This document shows, piece after piece, positions 16,974 to 25,369 of a stretch of DNA of 64,000 bases. The notes beneath the pieces are model-generated. The model saw only the letters and a program-made list of their open reading frames with translations, had not been told where the DNA came from and searched no databases. The position numbers were made by a program, and so were the translations under genes. Position 1 is the first letter of the stretch, and each line of letters opens with the position of its first letter. The stretch comes from Azospirillum sp. OGB3 (GTDB lineage: Bacteria > Pseudomonadota > Alphaproteobacteria > Azospirillales > Azospirillaceae), in the NCBI RefSeq assembly GCF_014192915.1, contig NZ_JACHYN010000016.1, positions 103,309-167,308 of the forward strand, read 5' to 3'.

Positions 16974-18379
16974 CACGCGCCATCTGGTTCATCATCAAGG
17001 TCGCCATCGTCGTCGCGATCGCGGTCTGGCTGGCCAACCACCCCGGCACCCTCGCCATCAACTGGCAGGGCTACGTCGTCGAGACCGGCATCGGCATCGC
17101 CATCCTGATCGGCGTGGCGGCTCTGGCGGCGGGCATCGTCCTCTACCGGCTGGCCCGCGCCATCCTCGGCGCCCCGCGCAACTACGGCCGCTACCGCCGG
17201 TCGCGCCGGCGCGAGCGCGGCTATCAGGCGCTGACCCGCGGCATGGTCGCCGTCGCCGCCGGCGACGCCACGACCGCCCGCAAGATGGCGCGCAAGGCCG
17301 ACGGGCTGCTCAACGAGCCGCCGCTGACCATGCTGCTGTCGGCCCAGGCCGCCCAGCTCCAGGGCGACGACCGCGCGGCGAAGGAATACTTCACCGCCAT
17401 GCTCGACCGGCCGGAGACCGCCTTCCTCGGCCTGCGCGGGCTGCTGACGCAGTCGCTGAAGGCCGGCGACCGGGTGGAGGCTCTGCAGCTCGCCCGCCGC
17501 GCCCAGTCGCTCCAGCCCAACACGCCCTGGCTGCTCGGCACGCTGTACGACCTGGAAGCCCGCTCGGGCGAATGGGCGGCGGCGGAAGGCACGCTCCAGC
17601 AGGCCGTCCAGGCCGGCGCCATCAACCCCGACGACGGCCGCCGCCACCGCGCCACCCTGCTTCTGGAGCGCAGCTTCGAGGCGGAGCGCCGCGGCCGGTC
17701 CGACTCGGCCCTGTCGCACGCCCAGGCGGCGCACGACCTGCTGTCCGGCTTCGTCCCGGCGGCGGCCCGCGCGGCCCGGCTGCAGATGGCCATCGGCAAG
17801 CACAAGAACGCCGCCAAGACCCTCGAGCGCTGCTGGCGCGTCAACCCGCACCCGGACCTGACCTCGGCCTACCGCGAGGTGGTGTCGAGCAACGACCCGA
17901 TGACCCGGGTCAAGATGTTCGAGAAGCTGCGCAACCATGCGCCCAACGACGTCGAGTCGCTGCTCGCCGTAGCCCGCGCCGCCCTCGACGCCCAGCTCTG
18001 GGGCGAGGCCCGCGCCCATCTGACCAAGGCGCTGGAGATGCGGCCGTCGCGCCGCGTCTTCCAGCTCCTGGCCGAGCTGGAGCGGGCGGAGCGGCAGGAC
18101 GAGGAGGCGGCGCGCGCCTGGCTGGCCCAGGCGGCCAACGCCCCGGCGGACGCGGCCTGGACCTGCAGCGCCTGCAACGCGGTCAGCCCGAGCTGGGGCG
18201 GCCTGTGCGGCCATTGCGGCGCCTTCGACAGCCTGGAATGGAAGACCCCGACCGTCAGCATGTCGCTGATGAGCCCGGAGTCGGCGCCGACGGCCATCGC
18301 CCACCACGCGACGGAGCCGGTCACCGGCCAGCCGGGCGTCGCCCCCGGAGGCCAGATCGCCCCCCAGGGAGCGACCTGA
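16970..18379 (+). CDS. HemY-like inner-membrane TPR protein with C-terminal zinc ribbon
   Basis: A 469-aa protein. Two hydrophobic N-terminal segments (about residues 4-22 and 37-62) and the INWQGYVVETG signature identify the HemY N-terminal domain. Helical TPR-like repeats follow to about residue 390 (LARRAQSLQPNTPWLLGTLY, LARVLLERSFEAERR-type helices). The tail has four cysteines (399, 402, 413, 416) in a CSAC...CGHC ribbon resembling the rubredoxin-like end of LapB or the RadA ribbon. HemY is genetically tied to late heme synthesis but its reaction is unknown; it is not the protoporphyrinogen oxidase also called HemY. Translationally coupled to mic60 through ATGA. Confidence 0.87.
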   Translation: MTRAIWFIIKVAIVVAIAVWLANHPGTLAINWQGYVVETGIGIAILIGVAALAAGIVLYRLARAILGAPRNYGRYRRSRRRERGYQALTRGMVAVAAGDATTARKMARKADGLLNEPPLTMLLSAQAAQLQGDDRAAKEYFTAMLDRPETAFLGLRGLLTQSLKAGDRVEALQLARRAQSLQPNTPWLLGTLYDLEARSGEWAAAEGTLQQAVQAGAINPDDGRRHRATLLLERSFEAERRGRSDSALSHAQAAHDLLSGFVPAAARAARLQMAIGKHKNAAKTLERCWRVNPHPDLTSAYREVVSSNDPMTRVKMFEKLRNHAPNDVESLLAVARAALDAQLWGEARAHLTKALEMRPSRRVFQLLAELERAERQDEEAARAWLAQAANAPADAAWTCSACNAVSPSWGGLCGHCGAFDSLEWKTPTVSMSLMSPESAPTAIAHHATEPVTGQPGVAPGGQIAPQGAT

Positions 18380-18403
18380 TCCCACGCCGGTCGCAGCATG
18401 AAA

Positions 18404-18443
18404 AAAGCCCCTTCCCGGTCCGCCGGGGAGGGGCTTTCTTTTT
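18404..18443 (+). terminator. Rho-independent terminator of the hem-mic60-hemY unit
   Basis: A 13-bp stem (one G-U pair) from an AAAGCCCC arm to a GGGGCTTT arm is followed by CTTTTT, 24 bases after the hemY stop. It is the strongest intrinsic terminator on the plus strand in this window. Confidence 0.9.
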
Positions 18444-18787
18444 GGGGGATTGGTGGAAACGCGGGGATGGTGAGCCTAAGGCCCCATTTAAGGACGGTGC
18501 TTGCCTGTTTTCCGTGTGGAGGCTCTGCCGGATCGGCCACAGCTGTCGCCTGGACGATCACTGCTCCCTCGCAGAACAATTGCATGCCCCAGGTAATGCA
18601 GGCGGCGGTCCGGCTGCCTCCGCTCCAGGAGAACAGCGACCAGCCGGCGGACTGGGATCCTCGGCCAACGGCATTTGAGCACGATCAATTCCGCAGGAAT
18701 GCCGTTTGCGGAGCGCGTCGGACCATGGCGATTATTTGCAGGCGCTGGACCGCCGGAGGGATCAGCCACCGACCGAGGAGACACGAG
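18444..18787. other. Intergenic region before ridA
   Basis: A 344-base gap without a supported gene, noticeably less GC-rich than its surroundings. The ridA leader ends with a GAGGAG ribosome-binding site at about 18775-18780. No convincing -35/-10 pair or T-N11-A LysR box could be fixed by eye. Confidence 0.5.
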
Positions 18788-19258
18788 ATGCAGACCGCCA
18801 CCGCCATCAAGGCCGCCGCCATCAAGAAGGAAGCCGCCTATCTGGGCGTGCCGTGGGAGGACGCCTACGGCTATGCCCAGGCGATCAAGGTCGGCAACAC
18901 CATCCGCGTCTCAGGCCAACTGAGCCATGACAGCGAAGGGAAGCTGATCGCGCCCGCCGCCCTGAACGACGAGGGCAGGCCCGCCGATTTCTCGACCATG
19001 GAGCAGCAGATGCGCACCACTTACGCCAATGCAGCCAAGCTGCTGGCGCAGTTCGGTGCGAGCCTGGACAACGTGGTGGAGGAAACGCTTTTCGTTTTGG
19101 ACGTCGATGCCGCTTTCGCCGTTGCGGCCAAGGTCCGCGGGGAAGCCTACAACACGGCGCGTCCCCAATGCGCCAGCAACCTGATCGGCGTGACGCGCCT
19201 GGCGTTCCCCGAACAGATCATCGAAATCACGTTCACTGCGGTACTGCCGGAAACCTGA
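18788..19258 (+). CDS. RidA/YjgF/UK114-family protein
   Basis: A 156-aa Rid-family protein. The family fold is recognised from YGYAQAIKVGNTIRVSGQLS near the start, ANAAKLLAQFGASLDNVVEETLFVLD in the middle, and the C-terminal GVTRLAFPEQIIEITFTAV with the conserved Glu/Ile pattern. RidA proteins hydrolyse reactive enamine/imine intermediates made by PLP enzymes; this member, longer than the ~128-aa archetype by an N-terminal helix, may have another specificity. The start is the ATG at 18788 (MQTATAIKAAAIKKE), with GAGGAG upstream. Its last 26 bases overlap the end of the opposing LysR gene. Confidence 0.88.
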   Translation: MQTATAIKAAAIKKEAAYLGVPWEDAYGYAQAIKVGNTIRVSGQLSHDSEGKLIAPAALNDEGRPADFSTMEQQMRTTYANAAKLLAQFGASLDNVVEETLFVLDVDAAFAVAAKVRGEAYNTARPQCASNLIGVTRLAFPEQIIEITFTAVLPET

Positions 19259-20213
19259 GCGGACGCCAAGGACCGTTGAGCGCGCCGCTCGGACCGGATG
19301 GTCTTTCCAGACGGCCTTCGACAAGCTCGCGGTGCTGGCCGATGGCCTCGATGCAATGGCTCATGAACGCGTAAACACGGCCCGACCTGCGGATATCGGG
19401 ATGGGTCAGAAGCCACAGGTCGTCCGTGAGCGCCGGCTCGACCGGTCCCACACGCTCGATGTCGGGCGACAGGTCGCCAAGCATGCAGGGCAGATACCCC
19501 ACGCCCAGGCCCGCGGCGATGGCCGCCGCAGCGCCGGCGACCGAGTCCGTACGGTAGCCGATGTTGTCCCGTGGCACACGCCCGTCAACGAACTCGGCCG
19601 CCGTCAAGCCCGACAGCATGCCGCCGTACGACACCCATTGACGGTCGGCCATCGGGCGCGCATCGGACAAGGGCGGGGCGGACGCGGAACAGGCGGCGTA
19701 GGGAGCCCAGGCAATCGTGGCGACCTTCCGACCGAACAGGTTCTCCGGGGGCGTCTTGGTAGCCCTGATCGCGATGTCCGACTCCCCACGGGCAAGGTTC
19801 AACGCTCCGTTTCCAACGGTCACCTCCATGTTAACCGCGGGATTCAGCGCCTTGAACGATGCGATCATGGGCGTGAGGAAGTAGAGCAGGATCGAATCGC
19901 TGGTCGTGATGTGCAGATCGCCCGCATGCCCCTGGGTGTGACCGGAAACCCGCCTCGCCACGCTGACCACGTCCAACTCGATGCGCTCGGCGAGTGCGAC
20001 GATCTCTTCCCCCTGCACGGTGGTTACATACCCCGTCCGGCGCCGGTCGAAGAGCGCGGTGCCGAGAACCTGTTCAACCTTTGCCAAGCGCCGCGCGATG
20101 GTGGAACCGTTGAGGCCCAGCATCTGGGCAGCCGGTGCCAATGCCCCGTTCTGGGCGATCGCGCGGACGATGCGGAGGTCATCCCAGGACAGCCTGCTGA
20201 TCAGAGCGCTCAT
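19233..20213 (-). CDS. LysR-family transcriptional regulator
   Basis: A 326-aa DNA-binding regulator. The N-terminal winged helix-turn-helix reads LRIVRAIAQNGALAPAAQMLGLNGSTIARRLAKVEQ, typical of LysR proteins. The effector domain follows with LHITTSDSILLYFLTPMIASF and IAAGLGVGYLPCMLGDLSP. The start is the ATG at 20211-20213 (MSALISRLSWDDLR), chosen because family homology begins there. It is convergent with ridA and overlaps it by 26 bases (19233-19258), so read-through of either could affect the other. Codon use is slightly less GC-biased than in neighbouring genes, and a transposase fragment lies just upstream at 20285-20452. The regulated genes are unknown. Confidence 0.9.
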   Translation of the reverse strand: MSALISRLSWDDLRIVRAIAQNGALAPAAQMLGLNGSTIARRLAKVEQVLGTALFDRRRTGYVTTVQGEEIVALAERIELDVVSVARRVSGHTQGHAGDLHITTSDSILLYFLTPMIASFKALNPAVNMEVTVGNGALNLARGESDIAIRATKTPPENLFGRKVATIAWAPYAACSASAPPLSDARPMADRQWVSYGGMLSGLTAAEFVDGRVPRDNIGYRTDSVAGAAAAIAAGLGVGYLPCMLGDLSPDIERVGPVEPALTDDLWLLTHPDIRRSGRVYAFMSHCIEAIGQHRELVEGRLERPSGPSGALNGPWRPLRFPAVPQ

Positions 20214-20284
20214 GCAATTCCTTGGCTCTGCTGAGTGTTTGAAAGCAAAGCTCTCCCTTCCATGCCACAAGGCCCGCATCCGGG

Positions 20285-20452
20285 CTAAGCGGAAAAGTGG
20301 GTGGCGTCGAGGACCGTCCGCAGATCGACGCTGCGCCGCCGGTCCCCTTTGGCCGGGCGGGGCAGCCAGAGCTCAATCAGGACCCACTCGGTGTCTGTCA
20401 GCTCCGTTGGGGACCGCTGCGCCTGTTTTGCTCGGTGAGCCTTCATCCACAT
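20285..20452 (-). pseudogene. IS5-family transposase fragment (DUF4096 N-terminus)
   Basis: Read on the minus strand from an ATG at 20450-20452, 55 codons give a recognisable start of an IS5/IS4-type transposase: LTDTEWVLIELWLPRP, then KGDRRRSVDLRTVLDATHF. Compare the family pattern of LTDxEW, a Pro-rich loop, then RxVDLRxVLDAI. The reading frame then ends at a TAG and nothing of the catalytic DDE part remains. It is a degraded remnant between the LysR and pentapeptide genes. No intact terminal inverted repeats or target duplication could be identified. Confidence 0.75.
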
Positions 20453-20509
20453 CGCCTGCCTTCCGCTTCCACACGGAAATCGGGCAATCCGTCTTTCTCA
20501 AACGGGTTC

Positions 20510-21784
20510 TCAGGCGTTGCCCAGGCGGGCGCCGTCCAGGATGGCCTCGTCGAAGATCGCGCCGCTGCGGTCGCAGCCGGTCAGGTCGGCCAGCGTCAGG
20601 TCGCAGCCCTTCATGTTCGTCGCGCTGAGCGAGGCGCCGGCCATGCGGGCGCGCACCAGCGAGGCCCGCATCATCTTCGCCCCGGCGCTGATCAGCAGCA
20701 TTCCCAGATTGGCCCCGTCCAGGCAGCCGTCGATGAGGATCGCGCGGTCGAGCTTCGCGCCGCGCAGGTCGGCGCCGCGCAGGTCGGCGGAGCGCAGGTC
20801 GGCCCCGTCGAACTGGGCCGCCTGAAGCTGCGCGCCGTTCAGCCGGGCGTGGCGCAGCCGCACCCCCGATCCCTTGGCGAGCGTCAGCACCTTGCCCGAC
20901 AGGTCGGCCCCATCCAGGTTAAGGCCGGTCAGGTCGAGCTGGCGCCCCTGCTGGCCGCTGGTGCCCAGCCACAGCAGATGCTGGCGCAGCAGAACCTCGA
21001 TCTCCGCCGCCGCGATCGCCGGGTAGACGGGCTCCGCCGCCGGATCCTCGTCCGGTTCCAAGATGGGCGTGGGCGCCTGGGCCGCCACCGCCGCCTCCTC
21101 GTCGGTGCGGATGGAGGTGATGAGGTCCAGTTCCGACACCTTGGCGCCGTCCAGCTTGGCCCCGCGCAGGTCGGCGCCGTTCAGGTCGGCCCCCTGGAGG
21201 TCGGCGCCGGAGAAGTTGCAGTCGCGCAGGTCGGTGCGCTGGAGCCGCGCGCCCGACAGGCGGGAGTTGGTGAAGTCCGCCGCCCGCGCGAAGCTGCCCG
21301 ACAGCTTGGCCCGCGCCATGTCGGCGTTGGTCAGCTTGGCCGAGGCCATGTCGGCCGGTCCCGGCTCGAAGCCGACCACCTTCAGCTCGCCTGACGCGCT
21401 GCGGTTGGCGACGCTGCCGTCGCGCAGGTCGACCTCCACCATCACCGCGCCGTCCAGGATGGCGCCGCGCACGTTGGCGCCGCGCATGTCGGTGCGGTAG
21501 AGCCGCGCCTCCGACAGGTCGGCACCGCGCAGGTCCGCGCCGTAGAGGTCCACGTGGTCGAGGATGGTGCCGCGCATCCGGGCGTCGCGCAGGATGGCGC
21601 CGGACAGATGCGCGCCGGTCAGGTTGCGGCCCGACAGGTCGAGCCCGGTCAGGTCGAAAAAGGGCAGGTTGGCGCGGGCGCCGTTGGGCCGCCCCTCGGT
21701 GAAGCGGACATGGCGCTCGCACACCCGGTCCAGCTGCTCCTGGCTCAAGCGTATCCGGGACTTGTGGGAGCCGTCGTTCGCCAT
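20510..21784 (-). CDS. Pentapeptide-repeat protein
   Basis: A 424-aa protein built largely of pentapeptide repeats of the A(D/N)LxG type, which fold into a right-handed quadrilateral beta-helix. The first array spans about residues 40-215 (LSGAILRDARMRGTILDHVD, ADLRGADLSEARL), interrupted by a ~60-residue acidic linker (RTDEEAAVAAQAPTPILEPDEDPA). A second array (about 285-424) follows, including FDGADLRSADLRGADLRGAKL and ending ILDGARLGNA. Functions of this class range from gyrase protection to scaffolding; nothing here selects one. It lies seven bases after the cheZ stop on the same strand, so co-expression with chemotaxis is likely. The start is the ATG at 21782-21784. Confidence 0.88.
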   Translation of the reverse strand: MANDGSHKSRIRLSQEQLDRVCERHVRFTEGRPNGARANLPFFDLTGLDLSGRNLTGAHLSGAILRDARMRGTILDHVDLYGADLRGADLSEARLYRTDMRGANVRGAILDGAVMVEVDLRDGSVANRSASGELKVVGFEPGPADMASAKLTNADMARAKLSGSFARAADFTNSRLSGARLQRTDLRDCNFSGADLQGADLNGADLRGAKLDGAKVSELDLITSIRTDEEAAVAAQAPTPILEPDEDPAAEPVYPAIAAAEIEVLLRQHLLWLGTSGQQGRQLDLTGLNLDGADLSGKVLTLAKGSGVRLRHARLNGAQLQAAQFDGADLRSADLRGADLRGAKLDRAILIDGCLDGANLGMLLISAGAKMMRASLVRARMAGASLSATNMKGCDLTLADLTGCDRSGAIFDEAILDGARLGNA

Positions 21785-21791
21785 CGGCGCC

Positions 21792-22769
21792 TCAGGCGAA
21801 CAGCGCGTCGATGTCGGCCTGCGAAATCTCGCTGCCGCCGCCCGATGGTTCGGGCGCCGGGGCGGCGGGTCGCGGGGCCGGCTTCGCAGCGGCAGGCGGA
21901 GGGGGCGGCGGCGGTGGGGACGATGCCGGCGCTTCGGCCGGCTCGACCCGTTCCAGCACCTGGGGGATCTGCGTGACCAGCGTGTCGAACAGGGCGTCGA
22001 TGTCGTCCTGGCTGACCTCCGGCCCGCCGAGCTGCGGGCCGTTCAGCAGATGGGCATCGGGCCGGGTGTCGCCCAGCTTGCGATGGGACGCCCCCTCGCC
22101 GATGGCGGCGGTTTCCGAAGCGGAGGCGATGCGGTCGACACCCCAGATCTCGATCATCGTGTTCACGCGCTGCTCGATGTAGCGCAGCGTGTTGACCACC
22201 TTGGTGGTGCGCTGACCGGTGATGTCCTGGAAGGCGCAGGCGGTCATGATCTCGATGCTCCAGGCGTCGATGGCGTCGACCATCTCCGCGATGTCGGGAT
22301 CGTCGCGCGGGATGCCCTGGGTGATCTCCTGGATCTTCTCGGTGGCGTTCAGGATGTCGGTGGTCGCCCGCTCGGTCGCCGCGACGATCTCGTCCAGCTC
22401 GCCGGTCGCCGCCTCGATGCGGTTCGACCCGGTGTCGGCGGGGCGCAGTGCGGCGATGTCGCTGCGCGTCTCGCGCACCACCTGGGTGATCGACATCAGC
22501 TCCTGCTGAAGCTGCAGACCATCCCCCAGGCCGCCGCCGATGCCGCTTCCGGGCATCGGACGGGGCAAGGCGCCGGGGTCCACCCCGCGCAGCCGGTTGA
22601 CCTGCTGCTCCAGCGCGGCGGTCAGCCGGTGGAACTCGTCCACCGCGACCACCCGGGATCGTCGGTCGCGCATGCGCAGGAACGCGCGGCCGCGCGCGGT
22701 CTGCGACAGCGCCTCCTCCATCTGGAGGTAGTCATGCTCGGTCAGTTCCATCAGAGGAACGTCGCTCAT
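21792..22769 (-). CDS. cheZ: Chemotaxis protein phosphatase CheZ
   Basis: A 325-aa CheZ-family phosphatase that dephosphorylates CheY-P. The long helical core contains AFQDITGQRTTKVVNTL (residues 179-195), equivalent to the FQDLTGQ active-site helix of E. coli CheZ; Asp182 and Gln186 are the catalytic positions. After a helical domain the protein has two copies of a SQ-x-DIDALF box, at 253-261 and 316-324 (the extreme C-terminus), separated by a Pro/Ala linker. These look like the FliM N-terminal CheY-binding peptide. The start is taken at the ATG 22767-22769 (MSDVPLMELT); a GTG at 22778 would add three residues. The pentapeptide gene follows after seven bases. Confidence 0.9.
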   Translation of the reverse strand: MSDVPLMELTEHDYLQMEEALSQTARGRAFLRMRDRRSRVVAVDEFHRLTAALEQQVNRLRGVDPGALPRPMPGSGIGGGLGDGLQLQQELMSITQVVRETRSDIAALRPADTGSNRIEAATGELDEIVAATERATTDILNATEKIQEITQGIPRDDPDIAEMVDAIDAWSIEIMTACAFQDITGQRTTKVVNTLRYIEQRVNTMIEIWGVDRIASASETAAIGEGASHRKLGDTRPDAHLLNGPQLGGPEVSQDDIDALFDTLVTQIPQVLERVEPAEAPASSPPPPPPPPAAAKPAPRPAAPAPEPSGGGSEISQADIDALFA

Positions 22770-23204
22770 CGTCGTCACCGTCGGCGGGCCGCTGTTGAGT
22801 ATCCGCCATGGAGGAAAGCACGTCTTAGGAAAACTGAGGTTACACCAGACATGCCCTGGATTTCAGGCAAATCCTTCACACCTCTGCCTCGCAGATCCCG
22901 CTGAACAAAGTCTTAATGAAGTCATGGGGAGCACGCGATGACGCACCCCGTCGTCCTGCAACCAAGCATGGAGGACACACAGGAAAGCCAATCACAAGAC
23001 GAGGGCGCGCCGCGCCCTTGAGGATCCGTCCCCCCGCCGGCGCCCTAAACTCCGTGGCCCCGGCGCCGCGTGCGGTGGGGCGCGGGGTGGGGCAAAGGGT
23101 GCGCAGGCTTGACCCGCCGCCGCCGTTCGCCCACATCAGCCGCGCCAGACCCGAACAGGGGCTGCCGCGCAAGCGCGGGTCGGAACAACAGGAACGGGGA
23201 CAAG
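22770..23204. other. Divergent intergenic region cheZ / degP-like gene
   Basis: A 435-base gap that must hold promoters for both directions. The first half is AT-richer than average. A 27-codon frame (22938-23021, MTHPVVLQPSMED...) has GGGGAGC upstream and could be a small peptide, but its support is too weak to call a gene. Confidence 0.4.
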
Positions 23205-24317
23205 ATGCCGATGACGACGACGCTTCGGTTCGCGACGCTTCGAATTGCAAAGGCGGCGTGCGTGGCCGGGCTTTTGGGGATCGGCCTTCCGGGCATGGGT
23301 CTGGCCCCCACCCCCGCGGCGGCCGCCTTGCCCGCCGGAGTCGCCGGGGTGACGACCATCGCGCCGATGCTGGAGCAGGTCACCCCGGCCGTCGTCAACA
23401 TCGCCGTCCTGTCGCGGGCGCCGCAGGCCGAGAACCCGCTGCTGCGCGACCCCTTCTTCCGCCGCTTCTTCAACGTCCCCGAACAGCAGGCCCGCCCGCA
23501 GGTCAGCGCCGGGTCGGGCGTCATCGTGGACGCGCGGCGCGGCTACGTCATCACCAACGCCCATGTGGTGGAGAACGCGCAGGAGATCGCCGTCACCCTG
23601 AAGGACCGTCGCCGCCTGCGCGCCAAGCTGGTTGGGCGGGACGCGGCGACCGACATTGCGCTGCTGAAGATCGAGGCGGAGAAGCTGACCGCCCTGCCCT
23701 GGGGCGACTCGGACCAGCTGAAGGTCGGCGATTTCCTGGTCGCCATCGGCAACCCCTTCGGGCTGGGCCAGACGGTGACCTCCGGCATCGTCTCGGCGCT
23801 CGGCCGCAGCGGTCTGAAGATCGAGGGGTACGAGGACTTCATCCAGACCGACGCCTCCATCAACCCCGGCAACTCCGGCGGCGCGCTGGTCAACTTCAAC
23901 GGGGAACTGGTCGGCATCAACACCGCCATCATCGGCCCGGCCGGCGGGTCGGTCGGCATCGGCTTCGCCGTCCCGGTCAGCATCGTCCGCTCGGTGATGG
24001 AGCAGCTCGTCGAGTATGGCGAGGTGCGGCGCGGCCGGCTGGGGGTCTCCATCCAGGACCTGACCCCCGATCTGGCGGACAGCATGAACCTGGCCGGCGA
24101 CGCCGGGGCGGTCATCGCCCAGGTCGAGCGCGGGTCCGCCGCCGAGCGCGCCGGTTTCCGCAGCGGCGACGTGGTGACCGCGGTGAACGGGCGCCCGGTG
24201 CGCAGCGCCACCGACTTCCGCAACCGCATGGGTCTGGTGCGGGTTGGCACGCCGCTTCAGGTGACCGTCCTGCGCGGCGGCAACGAACGGGTGCTGAACG
24301 TCCGAACGGCGAACTAG
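23205..24317 (+). CDS. DegP/DegS-type trypsin-like serine protease, one PDZ domain
   Basis: A 370-aa exported or membrane-anchored HtrA-family protease. The N-terminus is a signal segment (AACVAGLLGIGLPGMGLAPT, cut near residue 40 or retained as an anchor). The chymotrypsin-fold domain has the full triad: His120 (VITNAHVVENA), Asp150 (DAATDIALLKI) and Ser224 (NPGNSGGAL). One PDZ domain follows (about residues 275-370; RLGVSIQDLTPDL, AGFRSGDVVTAVNGRPV). A single PDZ resembles DegS or small Do-type proteases rather than DegP/DegQ with two. The start at the ATG 23205 has a GGAACGGGGA leader. It is followed 34 bases later by an unknown gene. Confidence 0.92.
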   Translation: MPMTTTLRFATLRIAKAACVAGLLGIGLPGMGLAPTPAAAALPAGVAGVTTIAPMLEQVTPAVVNIAVLSRAPQAENPLLRDPFFRRFFNVPEQQARPQVSAGSGVIVDARRGYVITNAHVVENAQEIAVTLKDRRRLRAKLVGRDAATDIALLKIEAEKLTALPWGDSDQLKVGDFLVAIGNPFGLGQTVTSGIVSALGRSGLKIEGYEDFIQTDASINPGNSGGALVNFNGELVGINTAIIGPAGGSVGIGFAVPVSIVRSVMEQLVEYGEVRRGRLGVSIQDLTPDLADSMNLAGDAGAVIAQVERGSAAERAGFRSGDVVTAVNGRPVRSATDFRNRMGLVRVGTPLQVTVLRGGNERVLNVRTAN

Positions 24318-24351
24318 ACCCGGCGGACCGGATCGGGATAACCATGGTCTG

Positions 24352-25089
24352 ATGATCGGCCGCCCCTCCCCTCCCCGCCGGCAGGCCCCGCCCGCCCCCA
24401 TGGTCAGCGCGGCCCAGCGCCAGCGCGAAGTCGCCCGCATGCTGATGCGGCTCGACGACATGCTGAAAAAGTGCGCGGATCTGGCGGCGGCGGCGCGGGA
24501 GCGCGTGTCGGTCGGCGGGATGGGCCGCTACCGCAAATTCTCCCGGAAGGTGCGCGACTTCTTCTCGCTGGCGGCGGTGACCCAGGAACGGCTGGACGCC
24601 GCCCCGTCGGAGATGGAGGAGCTGATCGGACCGATGACCACCGCGCTGGAGCGCCTGCACGCCCGCATGGTGATCCTGTTCGTGGAGGAGAGCCTGGGCT
24701 TCTTCAACACCTTCGCGCGGGTCAAGGCGTTGCCCATCGGCACCCACGAGACGGTGGGGGTGGAGTTCCGCGCGCTGATGGAGATCCGCAAGTTCCTCGA
24801 CGACCCGCTCTATGACGGGGAGCGCGGGCAGGGCCTGCGCAAGCAGACGGACCGGGTCGCCGTCCTGATGCGCGCGGTGATGGACCGCTGCCCGCCCCTG
24901 CCCGACTTCGGCGACGAGCCGAGCATCGGGCCGCGCGGGACGGTGAACAAGCCGCTGCGCCCGCCGCGCGCCGCTCCGCCAGCCGCCACGGGCCGGGCGG
25001 CGGAGCCGCGCCCGCTCCCGCAGCCCAATTCCCAACGGCCCGATCCTCGGTTGGAGGTTCGCCAACTGTCTCTGGACGACGAGGACTGA
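24352..25089 (+). CDS. Conserved-looking helical protein, function unknown
   Basis: A 245-aa soluble protein with no family I can name. Residues ~17-180 are helical with an amphipathic pattern (REVARMLMRLDDMLKKCADLA, MTTALERLHARMVILFVEES, GLRKQTDRVAVLMRAVMDRC). The last 65 residues are Pro/Arg-rich and disordered. There is no signal peptide or membrane segment. It follows the protease gene by 34 bases and is probably in its transcript. The start may be 24352 or the internal ATG at 24400 (MVSAAQRQREVA), where the structured part begins. Confidence 0.65.
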   Translation: MIGRPSPPRRQAPPAPMVSAAQRQREVARMLMRLDDMLKKCADLAAAARERVSVGGMGRYRKFSRKVRDFFSLAAVTQERLDAAPSEMEELIGPMTTALERLHARMVILFVEESLGFFNTFARVKALPIGTHETVGVEFRALMEIRKFLDDPLYDGERGQGLRKQTDRVAVLMRAVMDRCPPLPDFGDEPSIGPRGTVNKPLRPPRAAPPAATGRAAEPRPLPQPNSQRPDPRLEVRQLSLDDED

Positions 25090-25099
25090 CGGGCCGCCG

Positions 25100-25369
25100 T
25101 TAGCCTTCCGCCGGCGACGACTGGCGGTGGGGACTGTGCGCGTCCACGCCGCGCAGATGCTCGGCGGCCTCGTGCAGGGCGCGCTCGCTGGCGCTGTCGG
25201 GGGTCTGCAGACCGGAGTCCGGGCCGGGAACGGCGTCCTCCTCGGCGATCTCGCGGGCGGCCTGCTGCCAATGCTCGATGTGGCGCCCTTCGGGACGGCC
25301 CTCCCGTTCCCAGATGGCGTGGGCGCGCTCGCGGACGCGGGGGTCGTCGGGGCCGGTGTGATGCTCCAT
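25100..25369 (-). CDS. DUF2934 domain protein
   Basis: An 89-aa soluble protein. Residues ~10-45 match the DUF2934 pattern: VRERAHAIWEREGRPEGRHIEHWQQAAREI, found in many alphaproteobacterial stress-associated small proteins, often with no other domain. The rest is a Ser/Pro/Glu tail. The start is the ATG at 25367-25369. It ends convergently 11 bases from the unknown gene at 24352-25089. Function unknown. Confidence 0.85.
   Translation of the reverse strand: MEHHTGPDDPRVRERAHAIWEREGRPEGRHIEHWQQAAREIAEEDAVPGPDSGLQTPDSASERALHEAAEHLRGVDAHSPHRQSSPAEG

Noticed and set aside
22938..23021. 27-codon small ORF with GGGGAGC upstream in the cheZ/degP gap
   Set aside because: Too short, no family, and other frames in the same region are equally open.
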